Below are positions 1-11,865 of a stretch of DNA of 64,000 bases, one piece after another; positions within the stretch are counted from its first letter, which is position 1, and each line of letters begins with the position of its first letter. The DNA is taken from contig SIJG01000044.1 in assembly GCA_023374025.1 (NCBI GenBank), positions 191,011 through 255,010 of the forward strand. Direction: 5' to 3'. The translations under genes and the position numbers were made by a program. A model generated the notes under the pieces. The model did not search any database, was not told where the DNA came from, and saw only the letters and a program-made list of their open reading frames with translations. Source of the stretch: Heterodera schachtii (taxonomy: Eukaryota; Nematoda; Chromadorea; Rhabditida; Heteroderidae).

Positions 1-1490
1 TTTAAATTTTGTATTTTATTTTTTCAAGTAACATAAAATTACTTAATTGCTTAATAAACTAAATTATTTTTGAAATCCGATTCAAAACTATCCTTAGTAA
101 ATCCGGACCACAGGTGTGCTAGAGTATAGCTCCTTCTTTCGCATATTTAAGAATTTTTGAATAATTTCTTTAAAAAAACATAAAATCAAAAATTTTGCCA
201 ACTAGCACTTATCGGCACTTTGGGTTACATTCATTTTTGAAAGTTGGGCTTCATTAGCTTCAAAAAAATTCAAAAAATCAAATAAAATTTTACATTTGGA
301 TTCCCTCGCTTTGATGCTTTTCCCTTTCATTTTCAAATCGTTGTTAAAAATGGCTTATGATAAAATGGCTTTGTTTTCTGGTTTTATAAAAAAAAAGCCT
401 GGGGATATTCGCGGCGCAACACAATAAATGCGATAGCACAACAAATTTCTGCTCACTTTAGGTTGTCAATTTTTTTTAGTCACAAGCAATTAAACATTCT
501 TAATGGTACTTTTAAAGTTCAACACGAATACAACGATTAATATCCAATGACCTTATTTTTTTGAAAAGGATTTCGTGATTTTTGGGTCTAACTTTAAAAA
601 AATAGGAAAATATTTTAAAATTTTTTAAATGAACAAAAAAGTCGGGGTCCCCTCATCTGAAAATTCGTCTGGTTCAGGCCTGGTCTTAGATTGGTGTTAT
701 CTTCAACTTAATCTGATTTTTTGGCTTTTCTTTTAACACATATTTTTCCTTTTTTTTCTCCATTTCTCTTTTCTCTTCTTATATATACATATGTACCATA
801 AGTCAGAGCATGGTTAAATTGCAATGTTTCGTCGAGAAAAAAATGCTAAAATGACGAATTTTACGAAACAACCGATGGCACGTTTATAAAGTTTCAATTC
901 ATATTACACATTAAAATTATATTAGATAGCCACATTTGCCTTATTTAATTTGTGGAATGGTAATTAAAATTATTTCCTTGAAGTTTTCACCGCGCCATTT
1001 GGGGCGAGACGAACGGTGGAGGAAGAAGCAGTGGTCGTACAATTAGCCGCCGCCAATTAGTCAACCGCCTGTCGACCGGCGGAGGACAAATTCCTTAACC
1101 TGTAAAAAAAATTTCAGATTGACAAATCTCCAATTAAGACAAAAATGAAAAATCCGAACATATGTGCCAAAATCGCTTATCCATGAAAGAGCGTGATTAT
1201 GCCAAGAAAATGGCGCGTTTGAGCAAAAAGCCACGTAAATTAACACATATAAATGCCAACCAATTAAATCTCACTACAATCGTTTAAAAATGAAATAATA
1301 TTCATAACAAAAGCATTCTCATTCTAAGATTTTATTAATTCATAGCATTAACATTTATGTATCATTTAAGATGAAAATTAAAAAAATATAATTTTATTGT
1401 CCAATTTTCTTTAATATTATTTACAATAAAACTTAAATTTTATTTTGAATTTTTACTTTTTGGCTTAATTTTTTTCTACTGTTCGGGGAA
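1..1490. other. AT-rich region without a recognised gene
   Basis: No exon chain could be supported here. Bases about 825-885 match, in reverse orientation, a repeat end also present near 29.36-29.43 kb; both share the core CGAATTTTACGAAAC. Bases about 985-1095 form a GC-rich patch containing GTCAACCGCCTG and GGGGCGAGACG. The same words occur in the cores of the palindromic elements at 2.0-2.2 kb and 6.7-6.9 kb, so this is probably a decayed relative of them. Bases about 1250-1490 would be the promoter/5' region of the gene starting at 1491. Confidence 0.5.
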
Positions 1491-4400
1491 ATGCATGTGA
1501 TTTTTCCGCTGCTTTTGGCAACACTTTTGTTAATCGGCGAATGCGATGGACAAAAAGAGCCGGAACACTCCGAGGAAGTGCCAAAACATTCTGGCCAAGT
1601 GTCAAAAAAATCATGCAAAAATTTTTTGGCTGACTTTTTGGTAAATATCCATCATAGGTCCCAGACTCAAAATCGCATAAAAACACCTTATAGGTTTTCT
1701 TAGATGCTGAAAACGCCTAAACCGTCAAAAAAACTGCGCGGCAAAGCGTTTAAACCGGTTTTTGAACCGGTTTAAAACTCGAAAATTTGAGTAAAAAGGG
1801 GGGGGGGGGGGCTCCTGACCTTTTAAAACGTTTAAATTCGGACAAATTAGGTATCATTCGAAAGCTCTTAACGAACTAAGTCTAAAAATCAAGGAATTAA
1901 GTCGAACCGACGCATGTTATGGGTCCTCAAAATCGTTAAAACTATTTTTAAACGATAGTCAGAAAAAGGGAAAAGAACGTCAAATATAAAAGTTTAATTT
2001 AGCTAATTGCGCTAAAAAACCGCCGCACACTCGACTACGGCGGCCAGTAGGTGGGGCGAGACTACGGGCTACGGAAGAAGTCCGCGCGTGATCCGCAGGC
2101 GGTTGACTGATTGGCGGGGGCCCTTCGGGCCCCCGCAGTCAACCGCCTGTGGCGCTCGTCAGACTTTTTCCTCCGCCCTCCGTCTCGCCCCACTACTTGC
2201 TCCGTCTTCGCATGCTCCCTTTTGCGAAATTTTGCTTTTAAATTGTTATTTCCCGTTTATATTTTTTGGTACTGAAGTGTTCATTTTCACTGGGACTCAG
2301 TTGTCCCAGTGCCTAGATGGCATTGGTTCGACTTAATTCCTTGATTTTTAGACTTAGCTCGTCAAGAGCTTTCGAATGATACCTAATTTGTCCGAATTTG
2401 AATGTTTTAAAAGGTCAGGAGCCCTCCTTTTCACTCAAATTTTCGAGTTTTAAACCGGTTCAAAAACCGGTGTAAACGCTTTGCCGCGCAGTTTTTTTGA
2501 CGGTTTAGGCGTTTTCAGCATCTAAGAAAACCTATTAAAGTGTTTTTATGCGATTTTGAGTCTGGGACCTATGATGGATATTTACCAAAAAGTCAGCCAA
2601 AAAATTTCAAAAATTTCATATCTATGGAAAAGGCAGTGCCAAAAGACGTCGAAGAATTTATGAATTCAAAGGTAAATTTGAAAATGGAAAATTGGGGTTT
2701 TACCTGACCACGAATGCAAGAGATGGCAATTTCCGCGACCCTCCCGAAATAGATTTTCTGTGATAATGCTCCATTTATAGAAATCTTTTCTGTCATATGA
2801 AAATTTTACGGCTTACGAATTCAACTTTTTCACAAATCGTTTGAGTGAAATTTATCAGAGAGATCCAGCACTTAGCCAATTGTTGGAAGGAGTATATGCT
2901 ACGGTAATATCAACAAATGACGCGATGAAAAAAGGTAAAAAAAAAAAAAAAAAACTAAACAAATTTTAATAGGCCGAATTTTTGAGATTGTACCAAAAAA
3001 CCTGCTAAAAGCACTCAAAAAGAGTTTGGAATATGCCATATTTTTCATGGCAATGCGTGGAAAAATTCCACTGGACATCCCCCGAGGGGAGAAGGAAAAG
3101 GAGCCAAAAGCAATTTTAATTGAGCTAATGGACATTTATGACGAGTTTCAATTGGATGATAATGATATGATAGAAAATTGCCAAAAAGGTGGAAAAAATG
3201 GGCAAATTGGGAAGGAAAAATATGGCCAAAAAGGAAAAGAAGAAAAAGGGCAAAAAGAACGGCGTTTTCTGCAATTTGTTGCACGGTCATTGGAAATGAA
3301 ATTGGACGGAAATGCATTTTTAGGTTTGCAGAATGAGGAGGATGGCAACCATTGGCACTCTGGCTCGCTACAGAAAATTTTCCGCGACTCAAGACCCAGA
3401 AACCCCAAAAATCCGAGAAAATTCAGTAATTGGCATTCGGATTTCAGAGACCGAAAAAACCGGAAATCCGGCAAAATAAGGATAAATACACATTCCAAAT
3501 TAAAAAAGAATGCCATTACAATCAAATCTGCTGCATTCAGGTGCTGCAATTCGCCGCCGTCGTCGGCGTCGCAAGCGAATGAATTCGGCTACGCTGGCAC
3601 TAACAAATTCCGACTTAAACCCAGGCCGTGGCTTTCTAAAATTCATTACAATTATTTTTGGATTGATGCTGTGTTACGAGATGCTCCAACAATGTTATCC
3701 TGCTGGTGGACTCAGCCAATTAGAACGTCAATTACGTGCAAATATGGTTAGAACGCGAACGCCGCAGGCAATTAAATGTAAAGAGAATTTGCAGAGGAAG
3801 GGGGGGGGGGGGGGGTAAATGGAAAAATCATAACCCGAATATTCGTGACGTTTTTTACAACACAAAAGCGGCGTCGTGAGGGGGTAGTACTGTAATTCAA
3901 TTAAAATATTTCATTTGAGCGGCGATTGGTGCTTTCAATGCGTTGGACGAAAAATTTTATGTGGCGAATGAGGAAGGCAATTCTTGCCCAATTTGTAAAT
4001 GTGAGATTGTGCCCGGGACAATGGTCAAACCGTTGTCATGTAATGTAAGAAAAAAAAACAAAAAAAAAAATTAATTTATTTAAATTTAAATATGCAAATT
4101 TTAGCACATTTTCCACAACGAATGCATTTCAGCATGGTATTTTTTGTATTTGTACATTTTTAAAGAGAAAATCATTTTCTTAAGGCTTAGCAATCATATC
4201 ACATGCCCATACTGCCGCTTTGGTAATATTTTAAAATATTATAAATTATTCGATTTTTAATTATCAAGTTGGGAAAACAGTTTCCTAAAATTTCTTTAAT
4301 TGCCTGAAAAATTTTGTTTTATATCAATTCCTGAAGTAATGCTTTAAATCAAGAAATGGCAACCCAAAGTGCCGTCGGCGTTTCGTCAAGTGGCCAAGAG

Positions 4401-4574
4401 AATGGTGCCACAAATGGAAACGGAGTAGCACAAAGTACTGCTGCTGTGGGAAACCCACCCGAAGTGGTCATTGATATGCCATCGGATGGGCAAAACGGTG
4501 GAAACACTGTGGGAGCGGGGACGGACGATGCCGAAACAAATCGACACAACAACGGCACGGCAAATGTGGGCTAA
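1491..4574 (+). CDS. Signal peptide / transmembrane / RING-H2 protein, likely E3 ubiquitin ligase
   Basis: Nine exons join in phase: 1491-1640, 2597-2671, 2781-2934, 2973-3425, 3541-3777, 3920-4044, 4105-4136, 4185-4222, 4354-4574, giving about 494 aa. The N-terminus MHVIFPLLLATLLLIGECDG is a signal peptide. A long charged region follows, rich in Lys and Gly at the end of exon 4. An Arg run and a membrane segment (GFLKFITIIFGLMLCYEML) sit near residues 280-330. A RING-H2 finger follows: CPIC, then LSCNHIFHNECISAWL, then CPYCRF. The last exon is low-complexity (Ala/Gly/Asn). RING-H2 fingers recruit E2 enzymes for ubiquitin transfer; the order signal peptide, luminal part, TM, RING recalls GRAIL/RNF13-type membrane ligases, but I recognise no PA domain. 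The short intron 4137-4184 restores perfect RING spacing. Exon 1 to exon 2 crosses a 1-kb MITE. The N-terminal half is unrecognised, and joining it to the RING half rests on phase consistency only. Confidence 0.68.
1619..2607. mobile_element. Palindromic MITE with about 290-bp inverted arms, inside the RING gene
   Basis: The left arm (about 1619-1912) is repeated inverted at about 2322-2607; both ends read AAATTTTTTGGCTGAC inward. The loop (about 2020-2225) is a GC-rich core that recurs inverted at about 6715-6940, including a local palindrome GGGGGCCC..GGGCCCCC. There is no transposase ORF, so it is non-autonomous. The target duplication is ambiguous because the flanks are A/T-rich: a 3-bp CAA or a 9-bp CAAAAATTT both fit. 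A 13-G run lies in the left arm only, beside an otherwise near-identical partner. The arms contain the splice sites used by the host gene model. Confidence 0.85.
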
Positions 4575-5854
4575 ATTGGTGGACGAATTGAGCAGATGGG
4601 GTCGACGAACGGATTGGCATAGTGAAAGGTTGACAAACAGTGATTGTGCATTGACAAATGAGAAATGTTGTCATTTGTCAAACTCCAAAAAAGATAGAGA
4701 TAAAAATTAGAAAATTTTAATTTTTTGTGAGCTGCTTAATCACTTAGAATTAGCTTAAAAATTCTTTTAAACATTAAAGCTTTCGCAAAGGTGTCTCAGG
4801 TCAAGGGCCCTACGACGGACGATTGAGACAGGGGGAGGGGGGTGGGGGCTGTCTCGGTACAGAGTTTTCATACGAAGGTCATAAATTTTCTCCGGCGGCA
4901 ACCTTTTTTTTTTGTTATTAAAAACCTTTGCGATTTTAGGCATATTTTTTAAGAAAAATAAGTTTTTGGCGCCACCGGGGAAAAATTTTGGGATAGGAAA
5001 TTCCGTTTAAATTTTAACAATGGTGAAATTAATTTTTGTCCACGAAATTAAAAAAAAAATTTTCAAATTTTCCCTGATGCCTTTTTTTCTTAATGGATTA
5101 GTGGGAGGAGGAGGCACGGAGATGTCGATATCGACCCGGAATAACTGGATTTTGAATTGGAGATTGTTAAGAAAAAAATATTATCATCCATCGCTATGAT
5201 TAAAAAATCCAAAATGGTTGCCGGGACCGGGAAAATTTCGAAAATTTAAATATAATTTTTAAACAAATGTATAGATTTTAGGCGCTAGAAATCTTCGCCT
5301 TATATAAACTATCAATTTTTATTTTAAATAAATAAAATAAAATTAATATTTTAATATTTTCAATGTACGGGCAAATTTTAATCACTAAATATTTTCAATT
5401 TTCCGACCAAAATTTGCCAAACGACCATTGTTTATCTAATGATTTTCCACATTCTGTGATTTGTGTGCGCTTGGCGCATTGAATTACAATGGGAACACTG
5501 CCCAAATAAATATTCATCATCAGCAGAGCAACAATTTGGCCGAATCATAGCATAATAACACAGGCCAAAAACATATAAACACGCCGAAAGCACTTTAAAA
5601 TATTTATTAATTAAATAATTAATTCAATTAATTAATTGCAAGCAAAATGAATAAAAAAAAATTTTTATTCATATTTATTTATAATTTATATTAATATTAT
5701 CAATTTATTTTTTTAAATGATAATCTTAAGTAAAATGGGCTTTATTTTTGCGTTTTTATCGAAATAAAATTGCAAGAAAATCGTAAAAAAAAGCATATTT
5801 TTATAATTTTTTAATAACGAGAAAATTAATTTACTAATAATTTTTGAGATAAAA
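4575..5854. other. Intergenic spacer
   Basis: This holds the 3' region of the RING gene and the upstream region of the receptor gene. A GC-rich stretch at about 4795-4860 and an unusually AT-rich stretch at 5580-5850 stand out. I see no exon chain, RNA gene or recognisable repeat. Confidence 0.5.
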
Positions 5855-8800
5855 ATGTCGAAAATTTTATTTTTGCTACAATTTTTGCTTCTGTTGCCGA
5901 ATATATTGTGCTGGATAAATGAAAATCGGAGAATAGAAGAAGAAATTTTGCGTAATTACGACCGAAGGCACAGGTCGTCCACTTTTTGTTTTTGTTTTTG
6001 AAAAAAAAAACGCAATAAATTTAGGCCAGTGAAAAGAGAGTCAACGGTCACTCAAGTCCAATTGTTTCTGACAATAAATCACATTGAAAAAGTGGTGAGT
6101 GAAAAATGGAAGTTCAATTTCTGAATTATTTTATGATAATTCTCATTTTATATTAAATCGTTTTTCTTAAAATTTTCGAATTTTGGCATTTCTTACAATT
6201 TATATCCTATTAATTACCAAAATTAATAAAAATTGACAAAGTAATTTTCAAAATAGGACCAATCGGAGGGAACAATGCTACTGCATGGCGTTTTATGGTA
6301 AGTGTTTTTTGTAATGAATTTTTTATACAAATTTTTCCTGTTAAAAATAAATATTGATGATATGGCCCAGAGCCGAAAATGGTCGAAATATATACCAATC
6401 GATAGCTCTCGGTCTGTAATGGAAGAATCCGAAAGAATTTTTTTGCGGAAACCAATCCCTGAAGAGTTACAGACCCGGGACTGAAATGGCCAAATGGCTT
6501 TGGGACTGAACCGTCCACTGACTTGAAATGCATGGAATTGCGATAAAATGCATATGAATCGATTCCGCACGGTCCGCTAATCATGAATCCGAAAGAATTT
6601 TTTGGATAAAAATGAAATTGACAAAAGTTATGGGTCCTCAAAAATATCAGAAACTGACTTTGATTAAAAAATTAATTTAGGTGAGCCAAAAAAAACGTAA
6701 AATACTTCAGTTTTTGAACTTCGCAAAAGGGAGCATGCGAAGACGGAGCAAGTAGTGGGGCGAGACGGAGGGCGGAGGAAAAAGTCTGACGAGCGCCACA
6801 GGCGGTTGACTGCGGGGGCTCGAAGGGCCCCCGCCAATCAGTCAACCGCCTGCGGATCACGCGCGGACTTCTTCCGTAGCCCGTAGTCTCGCCCCACCTA
6901 CTGGCCGCCGTAGTCGAGTGTGCGGCGGTTTTTTAGTGCAATAAGCAAAGTTCAATTTTTTAAATTTGACGAATTTTTTTTTTTTGACTGAACAGATTTT
7001 GAGGGGACCTATAACTTTTGTTAATTTCTTTTTTATCCAAAAATTTTTTCGGAAATTTTGGCACTTTTACAATTTTTTATTCATGTTATTAAAAAATTAA
7101 TAAATAATTTTCAAAATAGGACCAATCGGAGGGAACAATGTTACTGCATGGCGTTTTATGGTAAGTTTTTTTAATGAATTTTTTATATACATTTTTAATG
7201 TTAAAAAATAATTTTATGTCATATTTTGAAATAAAATAAATTTAAAATTATTAAGGACTTCATGGACAGATGAATATCTGCAGTGGAACCCGTCTGAACA
7301 CAATTACACTTATGTGGTTTCGTTGGAGACATGGAAAATTTGGCAGCCCACTTTTGCTCTGTATAATTCGGCACGTTCCACTAATTGGTTCGTCTACATG
7401 AATGGAGTCAGTTTTATTTTTAGCGAAAAAAATTTTCTGAAAAATTTTCAATTATCAAACAATTACATCGTCAAATTTAAAAAGAAAAACGGCGCTACAG
7501 TGTTTTGGGGGCGGGTATCTTTTAGATTTGAAAATTATTTTGTTCTAATAATAGTTAACTTAAGGGTGTTAGGGGTCGTTTGTAAGTAACCAATTGATAC
7601 CAATTTGACCAATTCCGACCCAAACTCAAAAAAAGTCGAAACTTTAAATTTTCGAATTTCGTTTTTTTTAAATGTTGTTAAATTTAGGTTAGGAATTGGA
7701 TGAAATTGATGTAGATTCGTGATCAGCAATCCGGCAAATCCCCGTGTACAATTTTCACTTATTAAGTAGCGCAAAATTGTAGTTATTCAAAATTGTATCG
7801 CAAGTTGGAAATTAAAAATTTGCAAAAATATACCATCTTAAAAAGTGACAAATGTCAGCAAAATGAAAATCTGATTTACACATAGTTAAAATATTCCACT
7901 TTTTTCACCACAAGGTTTCCGCCACTGTGGCAAATGATGGCAAAGTTATCGCGGCTGGCACTTTCACCTTTCATGTGACGTGCCAATTTGACTTCAGTGC
8001 CTTTCCCAACGATGTGCAGGAATGCCCAATTGTTTTAGCGGATTGGATGTAAAATGCCATTAAAGAATATTAGAAATTTTAAAAGAATTTTTTTAAAGAT
8101 TTGATAATTCAAAAGTGAATTTGTCCGGGATGGCGCCACGTTCAATTGGTGGCATTAATGTGAAACCAGCTGTACGCCTTAGTTTTGATCCGTTGTCGGA
8201 AACAGTGAAAAAGCATGTCTCAGGTGGATATTCGAATTTATTATTCATTAAAATTTTAAATATTTTCATTGTTTTTATCCTCTTTCGTGATTTCAATCGG
8301 TATAAAAAATATTATTTTATAAATTTTTCGAAAAAATAATTAAAAATTATTTTAGGCAAAAATAATTATTTATCCTTAATTTTACTATTGAGGATTTCCC
8401 ATTTTGTGGACCATTTATTTACTGACTATAAATATATAGGAAAAGTCCTCAAAATGTCATTAAAATTCTAAAAATTGTTTTTTTATATTTTATTAATTAC
8501 AAATTTTAATTCTTAAGGATGGGAAATCATTGACACTTGGCAACGGCAGTGCTTATGGGGTAACAAGGAAAATGCCATTAATTTAAATTATTTACCTATA
8601 CTTTTATAACTTAAGGCCCTGGTGGTTTTTGTATCAGCGACTCGCCAATTGGGCCGGTAATTTCTGAAAAAAAAACGAATTTAGCTTTTATTAATTTTGT
8701 TTTTTTTAAGTTGGACACTTATTGGTCACTGATGGAATTTGGTGTCAAAATCAAGCGGCACTCACCGTACATTGGTCTTACTGTCGTGGCACCGATGGTA

Positions 8801-11800
8801 AAACCGAAAAAATAAAATAAATGAAAAAAAAAATGTTTTAGTGTGTGACGATTATTCTTACTTTGTTGCTTTTTTGGCTAGAAAATTTGGAGTTGGCAAT
8901 AAACATTTATGGCATCAATTTATTGCTTGAGGCTTTCTCAGGTTTTTCGAGTATTTTATTTAAATAAATTCTATTTTAACGAATTTTTAAGGATGGGTCC
9001 TCACGCAACAAATTCCTCCAGGAGACGGCGTTATGCCAACAATTGGTAATTTTAGTTGCATTTTTAAATTTATTTTTATATTACCCCGAACCCCGACTTT
9101 TTTGGCCATTTTTCGGGGTTAACCCCGACCCCGACGCTCCCAACCCCGACTAGCCCGAACCCCGACCCTCAACCCCGACTCGGGGTCGGGGTTAAATATA
9201 CACCCCTAAGAATGGTATTTCATGGAAGAAAAGGCAACATATTTTTTATAAAATTTGAATTTTTTAACATTTTGCCAATTTTTATTAAATAAAGTAATTT
9301 GCTTTTGTTCAGCAATATGTAGTGGTGGTGTAGTGGTTAGTTCGTTAACATTAGCAAGAACTTTTGTCACGAGTTCGATCCTGGTTGACTCATTCGTCTT
9401 TATTTTATTTTTTTTGCGATTAATAAGGTTTTTAAACAAAAATCCCATAAAAATTGGTCATCATTTGCATAATTTATTGAAATTAAACCCATTTTCCTTT
9501 CGTTGAAATTAAAAAAATTTAATTTTCCTTGACTAATCATGAAAAGTAAATATTTTTCAAAATATTTTTTACAAAATATAAAAAGAACAAAAAAATAAAA
9601 ATTTCTCAGAAATTCATAATTTTTTGGTAAAAATCTGTTAGAAAAAAGAGCTTAAATTTTAAAATTCGCCCGGCGCTTCCTATCGGCATCACCGGCCCCC
9701 AAAAACCTGAAAATTTTGTTCAAAATCGAAAAAATTTATTATTTTTTGGACAAACTCTGTTACAGATCTATCCAAATTTTCAAAATTTTTCCTGGCGGCG
9801 CCTATCGGCACCGCCGGACCCTTTCTCCTAAAAGTCTTTAGAAAAAGTGCGCCGCGAAACTTATCGTTTGTGATTAATTCTATACAAAAATATTTATGTT
9901 AAAAAGAAATTAAAAAAATACATAAAATTATTATTATGAATATAAAAAATTTTAAGCAAAATAATAAAAAAAAATTTGACTTTATGGTATAAGGCAAAAA
10001 TTGAAAAACCCCGACCCCGACCCCGAACGATTTGGTCAACCCCGACCCCGACCCCGAACTATTTGGTCAACCCCGACCCCGACCCCGAACCATTTGGTCA
10101 ACCCCGACCCCGACCCCGACTTTTCCAACCCCGACGGTCGGGGGCCCAACCCTACTTTAAATCTTTAATTTTCTTTGACTAATTTGTGCTTTTCAAAATT
10201 TTTTCGTTTTAAATATGATTTTAAATTTAATTTTTTAGTATTTTTATAATATTTTTTTTTGAGAATTTTATAGCTTAATTTTAAAGGTGTTATTCACATT
10301 TGGAATGTCTCATTAACAATGGTCGCATTGATCTTCCATTGCATTATGCTTCTAATGAACAAAATTTTGCCACCAGATTTAAAATTTCTCCCTGACAATG
10401 TTTGTTGTAAATCATTTAATTAATTAAAAAATATTATTAAAATTAAACATTTATTTATTTATTTAGTTTGCCAAATTTTCCTCCATTCTGAATCGTTACA
10501 AGCTTTTCAAGACTGAATGCCTTTCAATTGATCCGCAAAAGTGCTTAATGATAAAATATAATTGAAATATTCATTTATTCGGTTTTAATTTGAATATTTA
10601 AATAATATTTATCTCATAACTTAAGCAATGCTTTTTATCTTTTAGAATGGGTTTTGATCTGTTGGTTGAAAATAACGCTGACCTTTCTGCTTCCGGTGAT
10701 CAACGAATTGCAACAAATGGCGGGGATGTGTTGTTCGAATTTGATCAGTCCCCGATAATTCCGCCCACTCAACAAAATGTGGATAATACAACAATCATTC
10801 AAATGGACCCAATTGTGCATGAAAGCGGCTATGAAAATAAAATTGGCATTTCACCAACCAAAACGGCAGCGCAATTTGAATCCGTTCAATTGGATGGTCT
10901 GTTTTTTTAAATGGTAAATTGTTGATTTTGAGCTGAATTGCAAAAAATATTTGTGTGAATTTTGGCGTCCGGCTGTGCCATGTGCCATTAGGGGGCCGTC
11001 AGCGAAATTTTGAAAATTAACAAAAAATTTTCATTTTTCGGGTATGCTATGCTCTTCCGTTCCATAAAAATATAAAAAATTCAAAAAATTTAAGGAGATC
11101 GATTTATACAGTGCAGAAACAAAGAAATAAATTCAAGGAGATAAAAACAATTTAAATAATTAAACAACAGAATCAATCAATGATTGTTCCATTTTCTATT
11201 TGTTTTCTTTTAAATCAAGCTCATGACCAAGCCTCGTCTTCAGCTGCTGAACAGCTTTCAACTGTGCCAACAACGTCCAAAAAAGCATTCTCATTAAATT
11301 TGCCGTTGTTCAGCGACAAAAAAGGAAGGACAAAAAAGGGCATAAAAACTCCCTTTTCAACGGGAGCAGAATTATTTGGTGGCAGCAACGAAATTGTAAA
11401 AATTAAATATTTAAATTAATAAAAATACATTTTTCTATTCTAAATTTAATTAAATTCGCTAAGACACTTTCGAAAACAATAATTTGTCATAGGTCTATTG
11501 TAATTATAATGCTTTTTCACAAAAAATTTACAAAAATTTATTTTAGCTTTCAAGCAATGAGCAATTAGAAAGTACGAATTTAAATGCGCAATTGGTTATA
11601 AAACAAATGGAAGGAGACAATCGGCCCAAAGAATCTGTCGGCGGCGGTGTCTCTGATGAGAAAAACGGTTACAAATAAAAATTTAATTAATTAAATTTAT
11701 TTAAATAAAATTAAAAAATTTCAAGACACAACGAATGCGGAAAAGTTCAAAATGGCGACTGTAAAACGTTCGCCATTGGAGGAAGAATTTGGCTTTGTTC

Positions 11801-11865
11801 GCCGTTTGATGTTCACACTGTACTGCTTGGTCTCGGCCATTCTTTTGGCCATGCTTTTGCTATAA
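5855..11865 (+). CDS. Nicotinic acetylcholine receptor-like Cys-loop channel subunit (non-alpha)
   Basis: Seventeen exons join in phase to about 648 aa: 5855-5973, 6025-6094, 7120-7160 (or 6257-6297), 7256-7514, 7915-8048, 8099-8223, 8518-8559, 8616-8656, 8711-8797, 8842-8941, 8992-9045, 10287-10399, 10467-10540, 10646-10896, 11220-11395, 11547-11667, 11726-11865. A signal peptide precedes [16 protein letters not shown], the usual start of the ligand-binding domain. [13 protein letters not shown] and [12 protein letters not shown] match conserved binding-domain blocks. The Cys-loop [15 protein letters not shown] has the canonical 13-residue spacing. M1-M3 segments follow, with [11 protein letters not shown] in the M2-M3 linker. 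A long Ser/Thr/Gln-rich cytoplasmic loop and a terminal M4 helix ending in LLAMLLL close the protein. No vicinal cysteine pair is visible in loop C, so it is read as a non-alpha subunit. The channel segments are divergent from textbook receptors, so ion selectivity is unclear. Introns carry MITE insertions. Confidence 0.85.
6232..7212 (+). repeat. Direct duplication of one receptor exon with its intron flanks
   Basis: About 125 bp at 6232-6365 and 7084-7212 are near-identical. Each contains a 41-nt exon (6257-6297 and 7120-7160) with acceptor AAAATAG and donor GTAAG. The two exons differ at one synonymous site, CTA versus TTA for Leu. Both enter at phase 0 and leave at phase 2, so including both would break the frame; only one can be used per transcript. 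A MITE lies between them. Confidence 0.85.
6486..7030. mobile_element. Palindromic MITE relative in receptor intron 2/3
   Basis: Bases 6715-6940 are an inverted copy of the GC-rich core found at 2.0-2.2 kb. Flanking arms carry ACAAAAGTTATGGGTCCTCA at about 6615 and its inverse at about 7000-7028. The outer left part (6486-6650) is about 165 bp homologous to 49678-49840, which lacks the GC core. The element is composite and non-autonomous; the exact ends are unclear. Confidence 0.75.
9322..9394 (+). repeat. tRNA-like sequence, possible SINE head or tRNA pseudogene
   Basis: GTAGTGGTTAG resembles an RNA polymerase III A box, and GAGTTCGATCC, 45 bases downstream, resembles a B box with the T-loop TTCGATC. 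The acceptor stem does not pair, so this is not a functional tRNA. It sits inside the CCCCGA element region. Confidence 0.4.
9792..9818. repeat. Dispersed GC hairpin module (one of at least eight clear copies)
   Basis: The consensus core is CCGGCGG-C-GCC-TATC-GGC-A-CCGCCGG: a seven-pair stem, one mismatch, a three-pair stem and a TATC loop. It follows A/T-rich sequence that often contains TGTTAAC. Clear copies lie near 9792, 15302 (inverted), 18521 (inverted), 24669, 25725, 25862, 39787 and 49637. Degenerate copies lie near 9668, 12448, 24244 and 43497. The copy at 24669 keeps a full CGGTGCC/GGCACCG stem with loop TACC despite base changes. Confidence 0.8.

Larger units (their letters stand above)
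9068..10160. mobile_element. Element with (CCCCGA)n subterminal arrays in a receptor intron
   Basis: CCCCGA-type arrays lie at 9084-9195 and 9999-10150 inside the intron 9046-10286. The second array is preceded by GGTATAAGGCAAAAATTG, which also precedes the arrays at 45.32 kb and (inverted) 49.43 kb, so this is one dispersed family. No coding capacity is seen. Between the arrays lie two GC hairpin modules, about 9668-9693 (degenerate) and 9792-9818. Confidence 0.6.

Noticed and set aside
2088..2336. 82-codon frame in the MITE core, with a close copy at 6672-6860
   Set aside because: The two frames are the same GC-rich repeat core in opposite orientations; conservation reflects the repeat, not a protein.
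9325..9395. Functional tRNA gene
   Set aside because: A- and B-box-like words are present but the acceptor stem does not pair and the T stem has a mismatch, so only a tRNA-like repeat is reported.
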